Shown here: positions 26,952 to 36,600 of the stretch, one piece after another
How the letters are laid out: the number at the start of each line of letters is the position of its first letter
Position numbering within the stretch: position 1 is the first letter of the stretch
Assembly (NCBI RefSeq): GCF_003346715.1
Contig: NZ_QQPQ01000007.1
Location: 62,001 to 126,000, forward strand
Direction of reading: 5' to 3'
From: Oceanispirochaeta sp. M1
Lineage (GTDB): Bacteria > Spirochaetota > Spirochaetia > DSM-2461
DNA: 64,000 nucleotides
Translations under genes and position numbers: made by a program
Notes under the pieces: generated by a model
Databases searched by the model: none
What the model was told of the DNA's origin: nothing
The model's input: only the letters and a program-made list of their open reading frames with translations

Positions 26952-27203
26952 TTATTCTTTAAGCTCTGTGCACCAGGTTCTGAATGCGGCTTCAGAAATT
27001 TTCTTTAGAGATTCAAGTTCTTCTTCCAGAAGAGTATCCAGTTTTTTCCGGACCTTATCCAGAATTTCTGCAGAATATCCGCACTCCTCCGCACGAAGAT
27101 GGATGTAGCGGATGCTTTCATGTCGCGTCAAGGTATCTCTCCAGTCTGGGCTATAGTTTTGTATTCGGCTTTTCAAAGATATTTTAAGACATATCCTCTG
27201 CAT
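26952..27203 (-). CDS. Small hypothetical protein upstream of lysA
   Basis: 83 aa, 9 bp before lysA and on the same strand. The sequence is charged and helical, with a coiled-coil-like stretch KVRKKLDTLLEEELESLKK near residues 50-68. No ribosome site at the ATG. No family recognised. Kept because of the tight spacing and regular composition; it could be a spurious reading. Confidence 0.45.
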   Translation of the reverse strand: MQRICLKISLKSRIQNYSPDWRDTLTRHESIRYIHLRAEECGYSAEILDKVRKKLDTLLEEELESLKKISEAAFRTWCTELKE

Positions 27204-27300
27204 TGGGAATAGCGATTTCTCTATTGATTGATAAGAGATGTATTACATTAAGAGGTGGAATTCTATACAATAAGAGCAAATTTCCAGAAAGAGGATTTTC

Positions 27301-28293
27301 ATGAAGCGACTACTTCCGGCTGTGCTCCTGCTGGCACTGACAGCTGTATCCTGTACAAACGATCTATATCCCGTATCCACCGGTGAAAAGGTGGGTTATA
27401 TAAACAGCCGGGGCGAAACGGTACTCGATGCTGTTTACGATAAGGGTGATAGTTTTTCAGAAGGCTTTGCCCTGGTTTCCATTGAGGACTCACTCTATTT
27501 TATTGATACGGAAGGTGAAATTCTTGATACACAGAATTTTGATTCTGCTTCACCTTTCAGCGAGGGTCTGGCACTGGTTGTCAGGGACGGACGCGTCGGT
27601 TATATCAACAAAAAGGGCGAAACGGTTATACCTTCTGTTTATCTGAGGGGCGGTAATTTTTCAGATGGACTCTGCCCTGTTTATTTTGAAGATAAAAAAA
27701 CATATCTCATCAATAAAAAAGGTGATCATCTAAAAGAGCTTCCTTATGAATATATGGGTGATTTCAACGATGGTCTTGCCCTGGTTATTCAGGATGGAAA
27801 AAGCGGCTTTATCAATAAGAAAGGTGATCTGATTATTCCCTGTGAATATGAGTTTGCCGGAGATTTCTCTGAAGGTCTGGCCCTGGTTGTTCATAAAGGT
27901 CTGGGAGGATATATCGACAGGAAAGGCCGTTTGATTATTCCCCATAAATTTGGTTATTCCTCATCACTGAAAGAAGGCCTCATACTTGTCGTAGAAAATG
28001 GCAAGGCTGGATTTATCAATAAGAAAGGGGAGACCGTCATAGATGCAGTCTACAGTTTTGCCGGTGATTTTTCCCAGGGATTCAGCAGAGTTCAGATAGA
28101 TGGGAAAATGGGATTTATCGACACAAAGGGCGAATTGATGATCGACCGTATTTATGATTACGGAGAGGACTTCAAGGGAGAGCTTGCTCTGATGGTGAAG
28201 GATAATCTTCTTGTTTATGTAAATCAAAATGGTGAAGAGGTCTGGATCGCAGATCCGCCGGTGGAAGATACTGAAGAAGAGAAGAAGGAATAG
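27301..28293 (+). CDS. WG-repeat lipoprotein
   Basis: 330 aa. A signal peptide II with lipobox LTAVSC gives lipidated Cys18. The rest is about nine WG-type repeats of 30-35 residues (G-Y/F-I-N-x-K/R-G-E/D ... FSEGLALV ... DGK), each a small beta unit. WG-repeat proteins are usually surface-exposed. It is the first gene of the pyrC-hisA-hisIE cluster and ends 3 bp before pyrC, an odd partner for biosynthesis genes. AGGA before the ATG. Confidence 0.88.
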   Translation: MKRLLPAVLLLALTAVSCTNDLYPVSTGEKVGYINSRGETVLDAVYDKGDSFSEGFALVSIEDSLYFIDTEGEILDTQNFDSASPFSEGLALVVRDGRVGYINKKGETVIPSVYLRGGNFSDGLCPVYFEDKKTYLINKKGDHLKELPYEYMGDFNDGLALVIQDGKSGFINKKGDLIIPCEYEFAGDFSEGLALVVHKGLGGYIDRKGRLIIPHKFGYSSSLKEGLILVVENGKAGFINKKGETVIDAVYSFAGDFSQGFSRVQIDGKMGFIDTKGELMIDRIYDYGEDFKGELALMVKDNLLVYVNQNGEEVWIADPPVEDTEEEKKE

Positions 28294-28296
28294 GAT

Positions 28297-29298
28297 ATGA
28301 CTGTTATAAAAATCAGAAAACCTGATGATCTCCATCTTCATCTGAGACAGGGTGAACAGATGGGATTCTATGCCAGGGAAACAGCCCGCTCTTTTGCCAG
28401 GGCTCTGGTTATGCCCAACACTCTTCCTCCTGTAACTGATCCTGCCGGGATGCAGGCCTATAAAAAAGCCATTGAGACTGAGGCCCCGGGGCTGGAGGCT
28501 CTGATGGCTTTTAAACTTTTACCCGAGATGCCTGCAGAAACTGTGGGGGAGATGAAAAAAGCCGGAGCTATTATCGGAAAACTTTATCCCGCCGGAGCGA
28601 CTACCAACTCTGAAGATGGAATTTCATCCTACAGACAGATTCCCGGACTCCTGGAGGCAATGGAGGCCGAGGGAATGGTTCTCAGCATTCACGGAGAGCA
28701 TCCGGAGAAACCGGTACTGGAGAGAGAAATCTCTTATCTGAAAGAACTTGAACAGATTGTCAGAGACTACCCGAAGCTCAGAATTGTTATGGAACATTTA
28801 AGCTGCCGGGAGAGTATAAAATTTCTTGAGCAGTTACCGGAACATATTTCCGGAACTGTCACCACCCATCATCTGATGTTTACTCTGGATGACCTTATGG
28901 GGGGAGCACTCAAACCTCACCTTTTCTGCAAGCCTGTTGTAAAGAAAGAGGAGGATCGCCGAGCTCTTGTGGATGCTGTCTGCAGTGGACATCCCCGCCT
29001 TTTTTACGGTTCTGACAGCGCTCCCCATCCAAGAGCTTCAAAAGAGAGTTCCAGCTGCGGTGCGGGTGCATTTACGGCTCCAGTTGCCCTGCCCCTCCTT
29101 GCTGAACTATTTGAGAGAGAATCAGCTTTGGATAAGCTTGAGGACTTTGTCAGTAGGAAGGGTGCGGAGTTTTATGGACTTCCCTTGAATTCAGAGAGTC
29201 TCAGTCTAAAGAAAGAGTCCTGGACAGTACCAGCACTGATCGGGGGATCCGTACCATTGATGGCCGGCGAAGAGATCCGCTGGAAGGTTTCAGATTAA
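28297..29298 (+). CDS. pyrC: Dihydroorotase (type II)
   Basis: Cyclises carbamoyl-aspartate to dihydroorotate in pyrimidine synthesis. 333 aa. Zinc ligands HLHLRQG (near 11-14), carboxylated Lys in GKLYPAGATTNSEDG (near 92), HGEHPE, EHLS and THH downstream, and the catalytic Asp in YGSDSAPHPR. The chain is complete. Start ATG has AGGAT directly upstream and overlaps the end of the lipoprotein gene's spacer of 3 bp. Confidence 0.95.
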   Translation: MTVIKIRKPDDLHLHLRQGEQMGFYARETARSFARALVMPNTLPPVTDPAGMQAYKKAIETEAPGLEALMAFKLLPEMPAETVGEMKKAGAIIGKLYPAGATTNSEDGISSYRQIPGLLEAMEAEGMVLSIHGEHPEKPVLEREISYLKELEQIVRDYPKLRIVMEHLSCRESIKFLEQLPEHISGTVTTHHLMFTLDDLMGGALKPHLFCKPVVKKEEDRRALVDAVCSGHPRLFYGSDSAPHPRASKESSSCGAGAFTAPVALPLLAELFERESALDKLEDFVSRKGAEFYGLPLNSESLSLKKESWTVPALIGGSVPLMAGEEIRWKVSD

Positions 29299-29357
29299 TT
29301 TTAATAATGATTCCCTGAAGGTGTGTAAAAAACTCCTGTAAGAGAGGAAGGAATATA

Positions 29358-30104
29358 ATGGTAATAATACCTGCAATTGATTTACTTGGTGGAGAATGTG
29401 TCCGTCTCTATAAGGGCGATTACAACGAGGTCAAATCTTATGAGAGTGACCCGGCTGTAGCCGCAAGAGCTTTTCAGAAACTGGGTGTGAAACGGCTTCA
29501 TCTTGTAGATCTGGATGCCGCCCGTGGAGAGGGAAAGAATAACCGGGAGGCCCTTCGTAAAATACGTTCTGTGTTTTCGGGAATACTTGAACTGGGTGGC
29601 GGAGTCAGAAGGGATGAGGATGTTAAAGAACTTCTGGAGATCGGTGTGGATAAGCTCATTGTCGGGACAATCCTGGCAAAGACTCCTGAACTTGTTGATC
29701 AGTGGATTAAATCCTACGGAAAAGTTTTTATTGCAGGAATTGATGCCCTTGACGGCGAGGTCAAGGTTTCGGGCTGGGAGAAAGGAACAGCTCTGAAAGA
29801 TTCAGATCTTGGTAAAAAATGTGCCTCCATGGGTATTGAGAATATTATCTATACAAATATAGACAGAGACGGAACCCTTGCCGGGCCGGATCTGGAAAGT
29901 ACAAACAGAATGGCCCGGGAAACGGGGCTTCTTATTACTCTCTCAGGAGGCATCAGCAGTCAGGATGATATGAAGAATGTCTGTGACAACGGTGATCCCC
30001 TGGTCAAAGGGATAATAACCGGAAAGGCTTATTACGAAGGAAGGATTGACCTTGAGAAAGCCCTTTCAGATTTTCAGAAAGAGGATGAGGAGTATAACTG
30101 GTGA
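29358..30104 (+). CDS. hisA: Phosphoribosylformimino-5-aminoimidazole carboxamide ribotide isomerase
   Basis: Isomerises ProFAR to PRFAR in histidine synthesis. 248 aa, TIM barrel. PAIDLLGGECVRLYKGDY (catalytic Asp near residue 8), LHLVDLDAARGEG, ELGGGVRRDED, NIDRDGTLAGPD (second catalytic Asp near 175) and SGGISSQDD are all conserved. GAGAGGAAGG precedes the ATG; a 4-bp overlap with the next gene indicates coupling. Confidence 0.95.
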   Translation: MVIIPAIDLLGGECVRLYKGDYNEVKSYESDPAVAARAFQKLGVKRLHLVDLDAARGEGKNNREALRKIRSVFSGILELGGGVRRDEDVKELLEIGVDKLIVGTILAKTPELVDQWIKSYGKVFIAGIDALDGEVKVSGWEKGTALKDSDLGKKCASMGIENIIYTNIDRDGTLAGPDLESTNRMARETGLLITLSGGISSQDDMKNVCDNGDPLVKGIITGKAYYEGRIDLEKALSDFQKEDEEYNW

Positions 30105-30673
30105 GCCGCGGAACAGTACTTGGATTAATAATTGAAATTGACGGGGGCAAAACAACTGCCGCCCTTATGGATGAGAAAGGATTTTCCAAGAGTCGTGAAC
30201 AGGGCAGCCTCTGGCTGACCCATCCGGAGACGGGGCGGATACTGCCCTATGCGGGTGAGGGCAATTTCAAGATTCTGGAGAAAAGAGGAAATTACTACTA
30301 TACCCTCCTTCCAGCCGGTGCAGCCGGAGACGCTTATGAAGGTCTTATTAAAGAGCACGATATTGAGGAACATGAAGAGCTGGAAGAGAGCTTGAGTCTC
30401 CAGGAAGGAATCATTGCTTCGCTGACCTCCACTATCCAGAAACGTCACCGTTTGATGCCTGCCGGGTCCTATACAACCCATCTTTTTGAGAAGGGTACTG
30501 GTAAAATTAAAAAGAAATGCGGTGAAGAAGCCATTGAGCTTATTCTTGCTGAAAACTCGGAAGATCTGGTCTTTGAATCAGCTGATCTGATTTATCATCT
30601 GATGGTACTTTTAGAAGATCAGGGACTTACAATGGCTGATGTTCTGGCAGAGCTGCAGAAAAGAGACGGCTGA
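30101..30673 (+). CDS. hisE: HisE (phosphoribosyl-ATP pyrophosphatase) with a degenerate HisI-like part
   Basis: 190 aa, GTG start overlapping the hisA stop, AGGAG upstream. The C-terminal part (105-188) is HisE: AGSYTTHLFEKG (122-131), KIKKKCGEEAIE (135-146), ESADLIYHL (159-167), removing pyrophosphate from phosphoribosyl-ATP. The first 80 residues align in shape with HisI (GKTTAALMDEKGF, EQGSLWLTHPETG), but the zinc-binding Cys and Asp-x-Asp-x-Asp are absent: no Cys before residue 140. So the cyclohydrolase step is probably not done by this protein. A classic HisIE is 200-210 aa. The HisI relationship is inferred by eye. Confidence 0.8.
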   Translation: MSRGTVLGLIIEIDGGKTTAALMDEKGFSKSREQGSLWLTHPETGRILPYAGEGNFKILEKRGNYYYTLLPAGAAGDAYEGLIKEHDIEEHEELEESLSLQEGIIASLTSTIQKRHRLMPAGSYTTHLFEKGTGKIKKKCGEEAIELILAENSEDLVFESADLIYHLMVLLEDQGLTMADVLAELQKRDG

Positions 30674-30699
30674 TTTTTACCGTCTGTCATTAATAAATT

Positions 30700-30728
30700 C
30701 TCCCTCCTGCCTCAGCGGCAGGAGGGAG
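30700..30728. terminator. Strong hairpin between converging hisIE and nfnB
   Basis: Perfect 12-bp GC-rich stem CTCCCTCCTGCC (30700-30711) with its complement (30717-30728), loop TCAGC. No T-run on either side, so it may be a transcription pause, a mRNA-end protector or a weak bidirectional terminator. Confidence 0.55.
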
Positions 30729-30753
30729 AGGAATATACTTTTGCTATATGAAT

Positions 30754-32241
30754 TTACTGTCTGTTCAGGTCCTCATTTATTGCGGCAGCAGCACGTCTTC
30801 CGTCACCCATAGCCAGGATTACAGTCGCTGCTCCCTGGGAGATATCACCACCGGCATATACATGATCCAGTGTTGTCTTCTGTTCATCATTAACAACGAC
30901 CGTACCCCAGTCAGTAAAATCAAGTCCCGGAGTCGTCTGTTTTATCAGAGGATTGGACGCATTTCCAATGGCGGGGATGCAGGTTTCCACCTCTATCTGA
31001 AACTCGCTGCCTTCAATGGCAATGGGGCGTCTACGGCCTGATTCATCTGGTTCGCCAAGTTCATATTTCTGGCATTCGATGGCCTTGACCCGGCCTTCTT
31101 CGTCACCGATGATTCTGACGGGATTGGTGAGTATTTTGAAAATAACACCTTCCTCGTGTGCATGATGGACTTCCTCTACACGGGCGGGCATCTCTTTTTC
31201 TGTTCTTCTATAGATGATATATACTTCTTCAGCACCCATTCTGACAGCTGTTCTTGCTGCATCCATGGCCACATTACCACCACCGAAAACAGCTACGCGC
31301 CGCGCTTTGTATATTGGTGTTGCCGCATTGCTGTCATAGGCTTTCATAAGGTTGGACCGAGTGAGAAATTCATTAGCTGAAAAGACACCCACAAGGTTTT
31401 CACCTTCAATATGCATAAACTTTGGAAGTCCAGCTCCCGAAGCGATATAGACTGCGTTGTAACCGTCTTTTTCCATCAGGTCTTTAAGCTTTCTGGTTCG
31501 GCCGACAAGGAAATTATTTTCAAAATTAACTCCCATTTTCATAAGGCCCTGCACCTCTTTCTCTACGATGGCCTTGGGGAGACGGAATTCGGGTATACCG
31601 TAAACTGTAACTCCTCCAGGTTTATGAAAGGCTTCAAAGATTGTTACCTCGTGTCCCTCTTTTCTCAGATCCGCAGCTGCGGTGAGACCGGAGGGTCCGC
31701 TGCCGACAATGGCAACTTTCTTTCCGGTGGAAGGCTTCAGTTCTATGCTGGTTTCCGGACGGTTTTCCCGTTCCCAGTCTGCCAGATATCTTTCAATCCG
31801 GCCGATGGCGACAGATTTTTCCGGATCCTTAAGGATTTTACCCAGTGTGCAGGTTTCCATACACTGTTTTTCCTGAGGACATACACGGCCGCATATGGCG
31901 GGGAGCATGCTGCTCTCCTTGATTATATCAATTCCCTCTTCAAATTTTCCTTCACCCGCCTTTGCAATAAAACGGGGAATATCAATGCTTACAGGACAGC
32001 CGTTGATGCAGGGGGCATTTTTACATTGAAGACAGCGGGCAGATTCAATAAAAACCTGTTCTTTTGAATATCCCTTTGCAACCTCTTCCATGTTTGACCT
32101 GCGAATGGATGGGTCCTGAGTTGGCATATCCTGCTGAGGAATATCTTTTCTGCTTTTAGCGTTCAGTTCTGAAGGGTTGATGCCTTTCCATAGTTCCGAA
32201 GCTTCCTGAGCCAGTGTAGCTGATGATTTATATTCGCTCAT
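30754..32241 (-). CDS. NfnB / glutamate-synthase small-subunit-like flavoprotein
   Basis: 495 aa. Cysteine clusters CLQCKNAPC...C (near 72-84) and CGRVCPQEKQC (near 116) for Fe-S centres, GSGPSGLTAAADLR (FAD, near 178) and VFGGGNVAMDAART (NADP, near 315), with a C-terminal AIGNASNP...GGD FAD motif. This is the architecture of NADPH-dependent glutamate synthase beta subunits and of NfnB. Because it overlaps, by 4 bp, a NfnA-like gene and no large glutamate synthase subunit is present, an electron-bifurcating NADH-dependent ferredoxin:NADP oxidoreductase is likely. Confidence 0.85.
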   Translation of the reverse strand: MSEYKSSATLAQEASELWKGINPSELNAKSRKDIPQQDMPTQDPSIRRSNMEEVAKGYSKEQVFIESARCLQCKNAPCINGCPVSIDIPRFIAKAGEGKFEEGIDIIKESSMLPAICGRVCPQEKQCMETCTLGKILKDPEKSVAIGRIERYLADWERENRPETSIELKPSTGKKVAIVGSGPSGLTAAADLRKEGHEVTIFEAFHKPGGVTVYGIPEFRLPKAIVEKEVQGLMKMGVNFENNFLVGRTRKLKDLMEKDGYNAVYIASGAGLPKFMHIEGENLVGVFSANEFLTRSNLMKAYDSNAATPIYKARRVAVFGGGNVAMDAARTAVRMGAEEVYIIYRRTEKEMPARVEEVHHAHEEGVIFKILTNPVRIIGDEEGRVKAIECQKYELGEPDESGRRRPIAIEGSEFQIEVETCIPAIGNASNPLIKQTTPGLDFTDWGTVVVNDEQKTTLDHVYAGGDISQGAATVILAMGDGRRAAAAINEDLNRQ

Positions 32242-33092
32242 TTCCGTTTTGCCTCCAGTCTTTCAGCTTCTTTATCGAGGTTACAACTATGGGCTTCCTC
32301 TTTCTTATAGGATTTCAGGCGCATCATCATATTATCAAAATCAACCTGATGTCCGTCAAATTCGGGACCGTCAACGCAGACAAATTTTGTTTCTCCACCG
32401 ATGGAAACACGACAGCCGCCGCACATTCCGGTTCCGTCAACCATAATAGTATTCAGTGACACCATGGTATGTACCTTAAAAGGTCTTGTTGTTTCTGCAC
32501 AGAATTTCATCATTATCGGGGGGCCGATTGCGAATACTTCTGCGGGGGGATTATCAGATTCACAGAGCTCTTTCAGAGGAACTGTAACCAGATCTTTTCT
32601 TCCGTAGGAGCCGTCATCAGTACATATGATAAGTTCATCAGAGAGGGCTTTCATCTCATCTTCCATTATCAGAAGATCTTTGTTTCTGGCTCCCATAATG
32701 GTAATAACCTTGTTGCCTATCTCATGATGAGCCTGAACAATCGGATGCATGGGAGCCACTCCGATTCCTCCTCCCACACAGACAACGGGACCGTCTTTTT
32801 TCTCGATTATAGTAGGCTGTCCTAAAGGTCCTAGGACGGCTTCTATCTTCTCTCCTGCTTCTTTCCGGCTCAGCTGCTGGGTTGTTGCCCCTACTGCCTG
32901 AAAGATGATCTCAATAAATCCCTCTTTCGCATCTGCATTGGCAATGGTCAGGGGAATTCGCTCTCCCAGTTCCTTATCAACCTGCAGAATTATAAACTGC
33001 CCCGCTTTTCTCTCCTCTGCAATGAGAGGCGCATTTATTTTCATACGGAAAACATCAGCGGACAGCTGACTTTTTTCTAGAATTGTATTCAT
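32238..33092 (-). CDS. NfnA / sulfide-dehydrogenase-like FAD and [2Fe-2S] subunit
   Basis: 284 aa. Ferredoxin reductase-type FAD (RIPLTIANAD) and NAD (GGGIGVAPMHPIVQA) halves, and a C-terminal [2Fe-2S] motif DGTGMCGGCRV...FVCVDGPEFDGH, typical of the small subunit of Nfn and of SudB. Partners with the overlapping gene downstream. Nfn uses NADH and reduced ferredoxin to make NADPH (reversibly), useful in strict anaerobes. The upstream region of 96 bp ends at the Lrp gene and may hold its promoter. Confidence 0.85.
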   Translation of the reverse strand: MNTILEKSQLSADVFRMKINAPLIAEERKAGQFIILQVDKELGERIPLTIANADAKEGFIEIIFQAVGATTQQLSRKEAGEKIEAVLGPLGQPTIIEKKDGPVVCVGGGIGVAPMHPIVQAHHEIGNKVITIMGARNKDLLIMEDEMKALSDELIICTDDGSYGRKDLVTVPLKELCESDNPPAEVFAIGPPIMMKFCAETTRPFKVHTMVSLNTIMVDGTGMCGGCRVSIGGETKFVCVDGPEFDGHQVDFDNMMMRLKSYKKEEAHSCNLDKEAERLEAKRK

Positions 33093-33188
33093 TAATTTAT
33101 TCCTTTCTCCCGTAATATCCGGGTTAATATGACATAGTGAAATACTAATATTTGATTTAGTATATATCTGAATAACTAATTTGAAAAG

Positions 33189-33623
33189 TTAAACATATTT
33201 GTTAAAACTTTTAAGCATCAGAAAGCTTTCGGTCGAACTAACTCCCCGTACCCCTGCCAGTTCTTCTGTCAGAAAGTGGACAAGTCCACGGTTTGAGTCA
33301 ACCAGAACCTCAACAAAGAGGTCATAACGTCCGGAGGTGATGGAAACACCCAGAACATTGGGAAGATCTGAAAGCTCCTTAGCTTTAGACTCCAGAAGGG
33401 ATGATTCACTGACGTTTACAGCAATCGTTGCCAGTTGCTGATTTGCCAGAACTTCAGGATTAATAAGTGCCTTGATTTTTATAATACTGGATTCTTTCAG
33501 TTTCTTGAGCCGCTGACGGACTGTTCCTTCAGAGATTCCCAGCTGCCTGGCGATAGCGTTATTATTCTGGTGGCTTTCGCGGAGAAGGTTAATTATATTC
33601 CAGTCAATTTCATCGGGCTGCAT
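33189..33623 (-). CDS. Lrp/AsnC-family transcriptional regulator
   Basis: 144 aa from the ATG at 33623. HTH: IINLLRESHQNNNAIARQLGISEGTVRQRLKKL (residues about 9-41), then a RAM effector domain (LATIAVNVSE..., NVLGVSITSGRYDLFVEVLV..., GVSSTESFLMLK). Longer starts at 33644 and 33665 overlap the previous gene; the chosen one has AGGAGG five bases upstream. 13 bp after the activase fusion gene and on the same strand, so it probably controls it and nfnAB, perhaps in response to an amino acid or its degradation product. Confidence 0.85.
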   Translation of the reverse strand: MQPDEIDWNIINLLRESHQNNNAIARQLGISEGTVRQRLKKLKESSIIKIKALINPEVLANQQLATIAVNVSESSLLESKAKELSDLPNVLGVSITSGRYDLFVEVLVDSNRGLVHFLTEELAGVRGVSSTESFLMLKSFNKYV

Positions 33624-33636
33624 TGTGACCTCCTGG

Positions 33637-36600
33637 TCAGTCATTACCTGAGACCATGGCCTCATCCTTGTCTGAACTGGTTTCTCCGCTTTCTATCAGC
33701 TCTGAAGAGTCGGGATCTGTCCTGAATCGGAGAACATTCATCATAAAAATATTGAGTTTATTGATAATGTTGGGAGGTAGAATATTGCCGTCAACTTCCA
33801 GAGAGAATGCAGGGTAGTTCTTTTCCCGTGCCCATGGCGTTACCAGCCCCTCAATTACACGGCCGATAAGGCAGGCAAAGGGTGAAATATTGACAATCCC
33901 CGAATACCCCTCTTCCATTGCTGTGGCTGCGACTCCGCTGGAAATAGCAATTTCTGAGTTCAGTTCAAGGTTTACGAAATTTTCACTGGTATTCTTCATG
34001 ATCTTCTTCATATCATGAGGTGTATGGGGAATCAGGTCTGTTGTATCCAGTATTCTTTTTGCCTTTCTCTCTACAGCATGTTTCCAGGCTGATTCAAGAT
34101 GAAGGGTCATTAGTTTTCTCTGTTCCACTGCAAAGGGCCGTTCATACCAGGGACGGAGTCTTAGGCGTTTTTTCAGGTCATAATCACGTACAAAATCCAG
34201 GTAGTGTATCCACTCGGATATTCCTGAAACCTTTGCGATGATATTCTTTTTGCTCATCAGATCAACAAGTTCGTCAACAGCAAAGTCATCCCTTCGGACA
34301 TAGATCTCACCTACAATCAGAACTCTGGGAACTTCATGGATCGTTTTTTTCAAAGGGATCTCAGAAACCCTTTTTGCAACCTTCTTCAACGCCGGATAGG
34401 CGAGTTTAAAATCCTTGTCTATGACTGCAATCATCTCGTGCCACTGTTCGTTATAGATTTCCAGGGCCTCTTTCGGGTTTTCGGCACAGGCTCTCAGAGA
34501 GGTCTGAATATCTTTCATATAGTCTGAGATAACCAGTCCGTGCCACATATTTTTTGAAAAATCGGGACCCAGTTCTGTGTATGAATTATCCGCACTCAGA
34601 GTCACTACAACAACATTTTCCAGACGCATATCTTTAAACAGATTCTCATAGAAGACAAAGTACTGTCCCGTACGGCAGGGACCTGTCGTGATGGGTACAA
34701 AGAGGAGGTATATTTCATCCTTACGATACTCTTCGGAATTGATGAACTTCAGTGCTGCACCCAGTACCAGATGGGATGGAACGCACTCTTTTCCTGATGC
34801 ATGACTTCGGGCAAGCTGCAGGGTTCTTGAATCCGCCACCGGCAGAGCCTGGGCGTTGATTCCTGACCTGCGGACAATAGATGCCATCATGGCAGTGGAC
34901 AGATCTCCCATATTGGAGAGGAGCATCTTCACCTTTTTATTATTCATGATGGGAATAGTCTCACCATTAAGCTCATTTTTAAGGTGAAGAGGATCCCTTC
35001 CGTTATTAATAAAACGAAGACCGTTGTCATAACGCTCAGCATTACTTTCAGCCTCTCTTGATCTGTATCCTTCAATGATATCCAGGAATGCTTCAACCCT
35101 TGTGTCTACACCCGCATCTGCTGAATGGGAATCCAGTTCCAGAATCAGGAAAGGCTTAGTCCCCATCATCCATTTCAGATAGTGAAGTATGAAAGAGTCG
35201 GGGGCACAGGAGAAGTTGGTGATAAATGTAATATAGATATTTTCTTCATCCTTGAGACGGGCGGCAGCCTTCATATCAAGCTGGCCGTAATACCAATACA
35301 TGTTTTCAAATATTTTTTCATCACCCTGAGGGATAATATCAAAGGGGATAATTGAATAACCGCGGCTGCTGAACTTTCGTGGAATTCCCATATTTGCTTC
35401 AGCCGTAAAGGCATTATAGGGACGTCCCAGAAGGGCGATTACCGGATGGTCATGCTCTTTTGCTTTTTTCAGAGCCTCTTTTCCCATCTCTCTTGAGGCA
35501 TGGAGGTATTCTTCCTGTTTTTGAACTGCTTTCTTGAATGCAGCTTTGATCTCAGTCTCTGGAATTGAAAGTTGTTCTCCCAGTTTATAGAAGTATTCCA
35601 GTGCCTTGGCTTCGCCGAATTTGAATGTGACAATCAGGGGAATCAGTTTTTCTTCGGGAACATAGGGAAATGCCTTCTGTATGTAATAGGGCAGACTCTG
35701 GGTAATAGGACAGAAGTTTGCATGAACATCTTTTTCCATACTGGGCATATCCCTGAAATGCGGTACAAAAATATAGTCTGTCTTTTTATTGATAATATCC
35801 TGAACTGCCCCATGGGCAATTTCTGCAGGAAAACAGTAGGTACTCTCGGCCCGGGCAACACCTTCATGGGCTATCTCATCGGACAGAACTGTTTTGATTC
35901 CCAGTTCATGGAAAAACCATGAGTAGAGGGGATAGAGGCTGTGAACTGAGAAACATCGGGGAATCCCGATGGTAAAATCCCTTTTTTGTCTGAAGCTTTC
36001 CACTGTAGGAGAAAATGTTGTAAACATCATCTCATTGCGTTTATCAATATAGTTGATCACCTGTGTGGATGATTCGCTTTTCTTTTTTGAGTTGGCGTAC
36101 TTGCTGCAGCGGCCTCCGAACATATATTTGTGTCCGTTGACATTGAGAACCTGAATAGGGCAGAAGTTCTCACAGGACTTACAGGTGAAAACTCTTTCAT
36201 ACTCAATCTCTGTGTCCAGTACGGCTTCCATATCGATGGAAGATTTCTCAATGAGCCCTTCCTGAAGTTTCTGTCTTGCCAGAATTCCCACACCGAAACA
36301 TCCCATCAGTTCGGGAGCCGGGGGTACAAGAATCTCCTTATCAAGGAGCATGGCAAAGGCCAGGGGTACGGCCTTGTTTTTAGCAACACCTCCCTGGAGG
36401 AAAATCTTTTTCCCGATAGTTCTGTTTCCCACAACCCTGTTGAGATAGTTGGAAACAATAGATGTAACAATCCCAGCTGTAATATCTTCTCTGCGGGCTC
36501 CCTGCTGTATGGCCTTGCGGATATCAGAATTGATAAAAGCACTGCAGTGTTCACCGAATTTCAGAGGATTCTCGGCCTTCAGGGCGATCTCTCCGATCTC

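Noticed and set aside
31411-32067. 218-codon reading frame on the + strand opposite nfnB.
   Set aside because: Shadow of a conserved gene with Fe-S and nucleotide-binding motifs on the other strand.
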